64,000 bases of DNA from UMGS1590 sp963558655 (GTDB lineage Bacteria > Bacillota > Peptococcia > Peptococcales > Peptococcaceae). The DNA lies in contig CAUWHJ010000005.1 in the NCBI GenBank assembly GCA_963558655.1, forward strand, positions 53,805 to 117,804, in the 5' to 3' direction. A program made the position numbers and the translations under genes. Shown here piece after piece: positions 58,720-64,000 of this stretch; position 1 is the first letter of the stretch; each line of letters starts with the position of its first letter. Under the pieces are notes generated by a model. It ran no database searches and was not told the DNA's origin. It saw only the letters and a list, made by a program, of their open reading frames with translations.

Positions 58720-59586
58720 ATGGACGCAATGCAGACGCTTTATGATACGCTTGTGGGTTCAGAGTATGTACTTATTGGCGCCGGTGCTGGGCTTTCGGCG
58801 GCAGCGGGCATTAGTTTTGCTGATGAGCGTGCGTTTCAGCGTGATTATCCTGCGCTTTGGGCGCAAGGTGTGCACAGCGACTACCAAACCTTTAGCTACA
58901 AAGGCTGGCTGCCCGGACAACGTTGGGGCTATCTGGCACGCCATATTAAGCAGGTGCTCTTGGACACACCGGCGCTGCCGCTTTATGCAGATCTCAAAAC
59001 ACTTTTGGATGGGACGAATTATTTTGTGATCACTTCCAATGTGGACCATCAATTTCTTAAAGCCGGCTTTCCGGAAGAACGTGTTTTTGAAGCGCAGGGC
59101 AGCTATTGCGATCTTGTTTGTAGCGCTGGCTGCACAGCTGAGGAATACGATATTGCGCCTTATATAGAAGCGACGTTGCCGCATATTCGTCCGGATTTAA
59201 CGGTGGACGAAGCGCATCTGCCGCATTGTCCACGCTGCGGCGCCCTGTTGCGTCCGGCTTTCCGCGACACCAAAGCGCACGCTTTGGGCGACAAACATTA
59301 TCATGATTTTCTGGCGGCATCGGAAGATGCAACGATGGCTATTTTGGAATTTGGCGTAGGTTTCAATTCGGCGGGCGTCATTCGTGTGCCTTTTGAGCGC
59401 ATCACCGGCGAGCGTGACAAGGCACGGTTTTTCCGCATCACTGTTGATTACGCCGACAGTGACATTGAAATTGCTTATCCGGAAATCCCCGTGCCGATTG
59501 CGGACAAATCGCTTTCCATCAATCGTGATGCAGCGGACGTGATTAACGAACTTCTGGCGATGAAAAACCTAAGCGCCAAAGGGTGA
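58720..59586 (+). CDS. Class-M-like sirtuin (SirTM-type, NAD-dependent)
   Basis: 288 residues from ATG 58720, 6 bases after AAGGAGG. Sir2 motifs: GAGAGLSAAAGIS (20-32), TSNVDHQF (105-112), and a Cys4 zinc site (CSAGC; CPRCG). The usual catalytic His-Gly is EAQG with Q126 in place of His, and WGYLARHI precedes; both are marks of class M sirtuins, which transfer ADP-ribose to proteins rather than deacetylate. Those are normally encoded with a macrodomain hydrolase, GcvH-L and LplA2; none is here. The gene is alone between a terminator and a tRNA. Confidence 0.85.
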   Translation: MDAMQTLYDTLVGSEYVLIGAGAGLSAAAGISFADERAFQRDYPALWAQGVHSDYQTFSYKGWLPGQRWGYLARHIKQVLLDTPALPLYADLKTLLDGTNYFVITSNVDHQFLKAGFPEERVFEAQGSYCDLVCSAGCTAEEYDIAPYIEATLPHIRPDLTVDEAHLPHCPRCGALLRPAFRDTKAHALGDKHYHDFLAASEDATMAILEFGVGFNSAGVIRVPFERITGERDKARFFRITVDYADSDIEIAYPEIPVPIADKSLSINRDAADVINELLAMKNLSAKG

Positions 59587-59592
59587 TGGCTT

Positions 59593-59621
59593 TTGACGAA
59601 TGTGCGGCGCCGTGTTATACT
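59593..59621 (+). promoter_or_regulatory. Promoter of the tRNA-Arg / trxB transcript
   Basis: TTGACG, 17 bases, extended TGT-TATACT: near-consensus, 35 bases before the tRNA. No terminator separates the tRNA from trxB, so it probably also serves trxB. Confidence 0.85.
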
Positions 59622-59655
59622 TGTACCATTGTAAGTGCAAGCACACTTGCAGGGT

Positions 59656-59728
59656 GCCGGTGTAGCTCAGAGGATAGAGCAGTGGTTTCCTAAACCATGT
59701 GCCGCAGGTTCGACTCCTGTCACTGGCG
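59656..59728 (+). tRNA. tRNA-Arg, anticodon CCU
   Basis: A full cloverleaf: acceptor GCCGGTG/CACTGGC (one G-T), D-stem GCTC/GAGC, anticodon arm GTGGT-TTCCTAA-ACCAT with anticodon CCT at 59689-59691, T-arm GCAGG-TTCGACT-CCTGT, discriminator G. CCA is not encoded. Reads AGG codons. trxB starts 24 bases after the tRNA, which is unusual. Confidence 0.92.
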
Positions 59729-59752
59729 TAACCTGAATGAGGAGGCATTGAA

Positions 59753-60688
59753 ATGATCGATGTAGCAATTATTGGTGCCGGTCCTGCGGGGCTGACGGCA
59801 AGCGTTTATGGGCGCCGTGCCGGTTATAGTGTGACCGTTTTTGAAATGGGTATGCCAGGCGGGCAGGCATCAACAACCGACAGAATCGAAAACTTCCCTG
59901 GCTATTCCGAAGGTATTCCAGGGGCAGAGCTGGGCATGAAATTCTACGAACACGCACAGGCTTTTGGTGTGGACTTTGTGTTTGAACAAGTGGTGCGCCT
60001 GGAAGCCGATGGCCCTGTGAAAAAAATCATCACCACCACCGGCGCTGAAGAAAAAACCTACGAAGCCCGTGCGCTCATTATTGCCACCGGCGCACATCCA
60101 CGCACCTTGGGTGTGCCAAATGAAGACACCTTCCGTGGTCATGGGGTGAGCTACTGCGGTACTTGTGACGGGTTTTTCTTCCGCGGCAAAGATGTGTGCG
60201 TGGTTGGCGGCGGTGATGTGGCGGTGGAAGATGCCATCTATCTTGCCAATATGTGCAACAGCGTTACGGTGTTCCATCGCCGTGATGAACTGCGTGCGAA
60301 TAAACGCAGCCAGGAAGCGGCCTTTGCTAATGAAAAAATCCGTTTTGTATGGGATACGGTTGTCACTCGTTTAGATGGTGACGACCAGCTTCGCAGCGTG
60401 CATACGAAGAATGTGAAAACTGGCGAAGAACAAGACTGGACGTTTGACGGCTGCTTTATCTTTGTGGGCTACGATCCAAATCAGGACACTTATCCAGAAG
60501 GCTTGAACGTGGACGAACGCGGTTACATCATCACCGATGAAAACATGGCAACCAATCTGTCGGGCGTGTATGCTGTTGGCGATGTGCGCCGGAAAAACGT
60601 GCGTCAAGTGGCTACTGCGGTGGGTGATGGCGGTATCGTCATGAGCGACATCGAACGTTACTTCCGAGAAGGAGGAGCGAACGCATGA
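59753..60688 (+). CDS. trxB: Thioredoxin reductase
   Basis: 311 residues. FAD motif GAGPAGLTASVYGRRAG, redox pair C135-G-T-C138 (most family members have CATC), NADPH motif GGGDVAVEDA, and the C-terminal GVYAVGDVR. Reduces thioredoxin with NADPH. GGAGG upstream. The stop overlaps a small downstream gene by four bases. Confidence 0.96.
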   Translation: MIDVAIIGAGPAGLTASVYGRRAGYSVTVFEMGMPGGQASTTDRIENFPGYSEGIPGAELGMKFYEHAQAFGVDFVFEQVVRLEADGPVKKIITTTGAEEKTYEARALIIATGAHPRTLGVPNEDTFRGHGVSYCGTCDGFFFRGKDVCVVGGGDVAVEDAIYLANMCNSVTVFHRRDELRANKRSQEAAFANEKIRFVWDTVVTRLDGDDQLRSVHTKNVKTGEEQDWTFDGCFIFVGYDPNQDTYPEGLNVDERGYIITDENMATNLSGVYAVGDVRRKNVRQVATAVGDGGIVMSDIERYFREGGANA

Positions 60689-60792
60689 AAGGTCGCCAAA
60701 ACAAGCTGACACGTGTCTTTTTGATTATCCTGGTGATTCTTTTGTGCGCTGGGCTGTTACTGCCGTATTTTTCGTCACTTTTTATGTATTAA
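60685..60792 (+). CDS. 35-residue single-helix membrane peptide
   Basis: ATG 60685 overlaps the trxB stop (ATGA) and follows GAAGGAGGAG, so it is certainly in position to be translated. Product: a basic head (MKGRQNKLTR), one membrane helix of ~20 residues (VFLIILVILLCAGLLLP), and a short aromatic tail ending FMY. No family known. Perhaps a small partner that tethers or regulates the reductase. Confidence 0.65.
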   Translation: MKGRQNKLTRVFLIILVILLCAGLLLPYFSSLFMY

Positions 60793-60829
60793 GTTAGTGT
60801 AACCATTGTCATAAGAGAGGAGACTCATC

Positions 60830-61018
60830 ATGAGCGAAGAAAAAGATATGCGTATTTATCAGTGCCAAATGCCAACCTGTGGTTATATGTATATGCCAAC
60901 CAAAGGTGACAGAAAAGGCAAAATCCCAGCAGGCACCTCTTTTGAAGATCTGCCAGACACCTGGCGCTGCCCATTGTGCGGTGCTACCAAATCTGCTTTT
61001 AAGCCACTGGACGACTAA
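60830..61018 (+). CDS. Rubredoxin with CX4C first half-site
   Basis: 62 residues. Iron ligands C12-x4-C17 and C47-x2-C50. The first pair is spaced by four residues (CQMPTCGYMY) instead of two; the second (CPLCGA) is usual. Aromatic core YMY and W46 are kept. It carries electrons, for example to superoxide or peroxide reductases in anaerobes. The X4 spacing is a known but rare variant. GAGAGGAG upstream. Confidence 0.9.
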   Translation: MSEEKDMRIYQCQMPTCGYMYMPTKGDRKGKIPAGTSFEDLPDTWRCPLCGATKSAFKPLDD

Positions 61019-61026
61019 AACAGCCG

Positions 61027-61055
61027 AGGCGCTCCTTTGCGGAGCGCCTTTTTTC
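61027..61055 (+). terminator. Terminator after the rubredoxin gene
   Basis: AGGCGCTCC/GGAGCGCCT perfect stem, 5-base loop, T run. Confidence 0.92.
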
Positions 61056-61089
61056 GTGGTTTGAGGCGAAAAAATTATAGAAAAAAGCG

Positions 61090-61118
61090 TTGATTAACGA
61101 TGCACAATATGCTATGAT
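61090..61118 (+). promoter_or_regulatory. Promoter of rpsT
   Basis: TTGATT, 17 bases, extended TGC-TATGAT, 47 bases before the GTG start. Confidence 0.7.
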
Positions 61119-61164
61119 ATTTCGTGTTAAATCGCTCGCGAGAGGGTAAAAGGAGGTGTACGCA

Positions 61165-61428
61165 GTGGCAAACATCAAGTCTGCAAAGAAACGCGCTAAA
61201 ACTGCTCAGGTTCGTCGCCTTCGCAATGCCAGCGCTATGAGTGCTGTTCGTACCGCTGTTAAAGCGTTTGATCAGGCAGTTGAAGCTGGTGATAAGGCGA
61301 AAGCTGCTGAAGCTATGGCACTTGCTGTGAAGAAGCTCGATCAGGCTGGCTCTAAGGGTCTGCTTCACAAGAACAACGTTGCGAACAAGAAATCCAGAAT
61401 CATGAAGGCTTACAACAAAATGGCGTAA
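61165..61428 (+). CDS. rpsT: Ribosomal protein S20
   Basis: 87 residues from GTG 61165, 6 bases after AAAGGAGGTG; a GTG at 61156 lies inside the ribosome site and is not used. ANIKSAKKRAKTAQVRRLRNA is the canonical start and the C-terminal HKNNVANKKSRIMKAYN the rRNA-binding end. Binds the 16S 5' domain. Confidence 0.96.
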   Translation: MANIKSAKKRAKTAQVRRLRNASAMSAVRTAVKAFDQAVEAGDKAKAAEAMALAVKKLDQAGSKGLLHKNNVANKKSRIMKAYNKMA

Positions 61429-61441
61429 GTTGACATAGAAG

Positions 61442-61468
61442 AAGCTGCCGCAGGGTGGCTTTTTTTAT
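61442..61468 (+). terminator. Terminator after rpsT
   Basis: AAGCTGCC/GGTGGCTT stem with two G-T pairs, 4-base loop, T run. Confidence 0.75.
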
Positions 61469-61496
61469 TATCGGGCAATCTGTTGGGAGGGTGCCA

Positions 61497-62075
61497 ATGA
61501 AAAAAAGATGGAGTCTGGTGTGTGTGCTTTTGTTGGTGGTAGGCTTATTGGCAGGTTGTGGCAGCCAAGAAGCAGCGGAAGAAGCGAAAAAAACCGTGAC
61601 CGTCGACATACCGCGCAATATGCTGCTCGGATCTCAGAGCGATGAAGAAATTGTAGAAAACGCCAAAGCGGAAGACATCACCGTGGCTTTTTCGGACGAT
61701 AGCGTGACCTACACAATGACAGAAGAAACCCAACAGGCACTTTTGCTGGGCTTTAAGACACAGTTTGAAGAAAATCTGCAAACCGTGCTGGATGCAGGCG
61801 ATGTGCCGGGGTTGGTGAGTGTGTCGTACAACGATGCCATGAGCGTGTTTACCGTTACTGTTAATCGTGCACAATTCCAGGCGCAGGACGGTGAAGACGA
61901 GCTGGGCATCTTATATTCAACAGGCACCGCCTACCAGCTTTATGCCGGCACGGCAGATGAAGCCATCGACGTAGTCGTGGAACTGGTTGACCAGGAAAGC
62001 GGCGAACATTTTGAAACATACAGTATGCGAGAGGCATTTAGCGCCCAACAATCGCCGGGCGACAATGCCGACTAA
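61497..62075 (+). CDS. Putative lipoprotein
   Basis: 192 residues from ATG 61497 after GGGAGGG. A type II signal peptide is clear (KKRW..., hydrophobic core, LLAGC with lipidated C21). The mature part is acidic, with no family recognised; it resembles small clostridial lipoproteins of unknown role that contain a VDIP...F/Y repeat and a helical middle (about 85-105). Confidence 0.75.
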   Translation: MKKRWSLVCVLLLVVGLLAGCGSQEAAEEAKKTVTVDIPRNMLLGSQSDEEIVENAKAEDITVAFSDDSVTYTMTEETQQALLLGFKTQFEENLQTVLDAGDVPGLVSVSYNDAMSVFTVTVNRAQFQAQDGEDELGILYSTGTAYQLYAGTADEAIDVVVELVDQESGEHFETYSMREAFSAQQSPGDNAD

Positions 62076-62083
62076 TGGATAGC

Positions 62084-62119
62084 AAGACCTTACAGTGGAA
62101 AGACTGTGAGGTCTTTTTT
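62084..62119 (+). terminator. Terminator after the lipoprotein gene
   Basis: A 13-bp stem with one G-T pair (62084-62096 with 62103-62115), loop GGAAAG, T run. Confidence 0.9.
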
Positions 62120-62128
62120 TCGTTCAGA

Positions 62129-62157
62129 TAGACAAATTCGTGCACAGAGGATATAAT
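62129..62157 (+). promoter_or_regulatory. Promoter of the acidic/coiled-coil protein gene
   Basis: TAGACA, 17 bases, TATAAT, 34 bases before the ATG: close to consensus. Confidence 0.8.
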
Positions 62158-62191
62158 GGGAAATAATAGATTGAAGCAGGAGGCCCGTAAG

Positions 62192-63781
62192 ATGCCCGAA
62201 AAAGAAACGTTATTTTCACAAGCAGAAAATGGCCGCTACGACGTCAGCAACGTGCTGCGCGACCCAACGGCCGCTCCAACCCAACCCATCATCAGCAAAC
62301 AGGCAGAAGAAGACGTTGACATCAACGTTGAAGAAGATGCCCCATTTTTAGAAAGCATTGACCCAGAGGCCACCATCGGCGACTACCTGCGTATTAACGA
62401 GGAAGAAGAGGCATTGGAAGCATCAATGTTGCAAGAAAAAGCAGAAAGCGCAGAAGCACCATTGCAGGAAGATGTGGCCTGCGATGTGCCAGAGCCAAGC
62501 GAAACACGGCAGCATCCGGCTGTGCGTGAGCAGGAAGAAAAGGCGCGCGCAGGCTTTATGAACGACCTTGCTTCTCTCGATGATGAACCAGCCATTCGCC
62601 GTATGCGGGAAAAAGCAGCGGAAGAAAGCAGCAAAGAAGAACAAGACGAAAGCGCTGAAAGTGCTTGGGACGTTTATGACAATCAGCCAGAACCAGACAC
62701 TGACGACATGGACGATACCAATGATGAAGACGACGATGAACCAGCGCCAATCACCTTCAAAGACCTTTTGAAACCGGCAGCACGCCGCATTAAAAAACCA
62801 CGATTTGTGCAGGCAGAAGAAGCGGAACCAGAAACCCCTGCTCAAACAGCAGAAGCAGAGCCTGTCGTTACAGAGCCAGCAGAGTTTGATGCCGCCGATG
62901 ACGACATCAACGAAACCTATGAAGCCCATGAAGACGATGAGCAGATAGACAGCACAGCGGAACCTTATAACGAAGAAGAAAATGACCGCATTGTTCAGGA
63001 AAGCAGCCCAGACCAGCCAGAAGCAGACACCGCCGAGGACTACTTAGCAGAAGAACTCGCCGAAGCACGTGCTGCTCAAAAGAAAGGGCATTCCATCTGT
63101 GAAGACCTGCATCAGCTGCAAACCATTCTTGAAGAAGGCCGCTCGCCGCTGCTTCATAAAACCGAAGTGCTCGTACCGCGCGAACGTACCCTGCGTCTTG
63201 TGCGTGCGCTCACGGCCATTTGCGAAGTGGATCCATCTTACATTGACGGCGTTTCCGAAGATATGCTCGTAGACCGTCTCGTGAGTGAAAACAGCGATGA
63301 CGACTACCGTCCGCTTGAGCGCGCCCGTGACCGTGCGAGAACCATCATCAGTGATGCCACCAAACAAGCCGACACCATCATTGGCGATGCGAAAACGCTT
63401 GCACGGCAGCTGCTTGCTGAAACTGAAGCGGAAATCCAGGAAAAATTTGATGCCGCCGACGAGCAAATTGCCGTTCGCATGACCACCACCAAAGAAGAAA
63501 GCACGAAAAAACTCAACGAAGCACGCACAGAGCTTACCACCAGCCGCCAGCGCAGCGTGGAAATCCTCAGCAAATATCTGGAAAAAGCCGAAAATGACTA
63601 TCAAGGCTACTGGGAACGTGCCGAAAATACCGTCATGGCTTCTTTGGAACAGAGCGAATCCATTCTTGGCAGAGCAGCCGACATCTACCGCAAAGAACTT
63701 GCCACCATTCATCAGGACAAAGAAGAGCTTGATGAAATCCTGGAACATCTCAAAAAATACAAACGTCTCAGAAACAGATAA
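62192..63781 (+). CDS. Large acidic protein with C-terminal coiled coil
   Basis: 529 residues from ATG 62192, 8 bases after GCAGGAGG; ATG 62156 lies in the -10 box and is not used. The first ~320 residues are disordered and rich in Glu, Asp, Ala and Pro, with a short basic island (about 195-205, KPAARRIKKPRF). A folded helical stretch (about 325-385) follows, then a coiled coil (about 390-529; ARDRARTIISDATKQADTI..., ending KKYKRLRNR) like that of the 168-residue protein at 41393. No membrane segment. Possibly a cytoskeletal or division-related scaffold. Unknown. Confidence 0.75.
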   Translation: MPEKETLFSQAENGRYDVSNVLRDPTAAPTQPIISKQAEEDVDINVEEDAPFLESIDPEATIGDYLRINEEEEALEASMLQEKAESAEAPLQEDVACDVPEPSETRQHPAVREQEEKARAGFMNDLASLDDEPAIRRMREKAAEESSKEEQDESAESAWDVYDNQPEPDTDDMDDTNDEDDDEPAPITFKDLLKPAARRIKKPRFVQAEEAEPETPAQTAEAEPVVTEPAEFDAADDDINETYEAHEDDEQIDSTAEPYNEEENDRIVQESSPDQPEADTAEDYLAEELAEARAAQKKGHSICEDLHQLQTILEEGRSPLLHKTEVLVPRERTLRLVRALTAICEVDPSYIDGVSEDMLVDRLVSENSDDDYRPLERARDRARTIISDATKQADTIIGDAKTLARQLLAETEAEIQEKFDAADEQIAVRMTTTKEESTKKLNEARTELTTSRQRSVEILSKYLEKAENDYQGYWERAENTVMASLEQSESILGRAADIYRKELATIHQDKEELDEILEHLKKYKRLRNR

Positions 63782-63788
63782 CCCATAT

Positions 63789-63825
63789 TGCCGCCCTTGC
63801 ACCGCTTGCAAAGGCGGCATTTTTC
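63789..63825 (+). terminator. Terminator before the rRNA promoter
   Basis: TGCCGCC/GGCGGCA outer stem and TTGCA/TGCAA inner stem, then TTTTTC. Confidence 0.75.
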
Positions 63826-63846
63826 TAACTGCAGACGCCACTAAAC

Positions 63847-63915
63847 AAAAAACAAACAAAAAAACAAAGTTTTTTTAAAAAAGCCCTTGACGAAATAAAA
63901 ATCAAATGCTATTAT
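63847..63915 (+). promoter_or_regulatory. Strong rRNA-type promoter with UP-like A/T tract
   Basis: -35 TTGACG (63887-63892), 17 bases, extended -10 TGC-TATTAT (63907-63915). Immediately upstream are about 40 bases of A and T tracts, typical of an UP element. Confidence 0.85.
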
Positions 63916-64000
63916 AAATGAGCTGTCGGGGCACGACCCTGATGAGTGTTCTTTGAAAATTAAACAGCCAAGCGAAAAAACCAGTGCTTTGAAAAAAGCA
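63916..64000 (+). other. rRNA operon leader with boxA (16S begins beyond the window)
   Basis: Contains boxA-like TGTTCTTTGAAAA (63947-63959), the NusB/S10 antitermination site, followed by the TTTGAAAATTAAACAG text common in Bacillota leaders just before 16S. A small GC-rich hairpin sequence, GTCGGGGC-ACGACCC, precedes it. No rRNA is inside the window. Confidence 0.8.

Overview
The window reads as chromosome of a Bacillota (Firmicutes) bacterium, most likely an anaerobic clostridial or Negativicutes-like relative. The grounds are a DnaE replicase beside a YtoI-like CBS regulator, EF-P followed by a CD1247-type acidic zinc protein, a minimal SufC-SufB pair, rubredoxin plus thioredoxin/thioredoxin reductase, a Com/type IV pilus operon without a visible secretin, an SLH-domain surface protein, strong AAGGAGG ribosome sites with frequent ATGA overlaps, and a boxA-bearing rRNA leader at the right end. 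The exact genus cannot be fixed from the sequence. Most genes are GC-rich, with GC at many third positions. One block, about 5.85-15.1 kb, is clearly AT-rich and looks acquired.

Layout. 1-2.4 kb: a YbaK - patatin - YbaK - SDR operon. 2.45-5.73 kb (minus): a response regulator/histidine kinase pair and a two-gene ABC exporter, a typical envelope-stress or peptide-resistance module. 5.9-15.03 kb (plus): the AT-rich island, holding a LysR regulator, an SLC13/DASS-like carrier, a CxC zinc protein, a lone YlmA/ModF-like ABC ATPase, a 310-residue protein of unknown family, and two tandem alkaline-phosphatase-superfamily hydrolases, the first broken by a frameshift. 15.1-17.7 kb (minus): glucosaminidase, MFS transporter and MJ0936-type phosphodiesterase. 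17.9-23.1 kb: Tex, a DUF1287 protein, MscL with a zinc ribbon, and CstA. 23.4-30.5 kb: an eight-gene competence/type IV pilus operon. 30.5-41.9 kb: housekeeping genes (Xaa-Pro peptidase, EF-P, YtoI-like regulator, DnaE, CoaD, HAD phosphatase, RecG, RsmD). 42.0-47.4 kb: a phosphonoacetaldehyde-reductase-like dehydrogenase with a nucleotidyltransferase, zinc-ribbon and Nif11-like small proteins, thioredoxin, and MarR-SufC-SufB. 47.5-52.4 kb: an SLH surface protein divergent from a secreted copper-amine-oxidase-N protein, plus the decayed remnant of a similar gene. 52.4-58.6 kb: a MntA/HepT toxin-antitoxin pair, a second patatin, a beta-lactamase-fold serine hydrolase and a MacB/FtsX-type ABC module. 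58.7-63.8 kb: a class-M-like sirtuin, tRNA-Arg(CCU), thioredoxin reductase with a 35-residue membrane peptide, a CX4C rubredoxin, S20, a lipoprotein and a long acidic/coiled-coil protein. The window ends in an rRNA promoter and leader.

The best candidates for something undescribed are: the island (regulator, carrier, orphan ABC ATPase, two unknown proteins and paired phosphohydrolases that look like one uptake-and-cleavage pathway for an unknown ester); the orphan class-M-like sirtuin; the dehydrogenase/nucleotidyltransferase pair that suggests a phosphonate-decorated surface; and a 17-bp box shared by the regulator/LysR intergenic region, the ABC exporter promoter and the serine hydrolase promoter.
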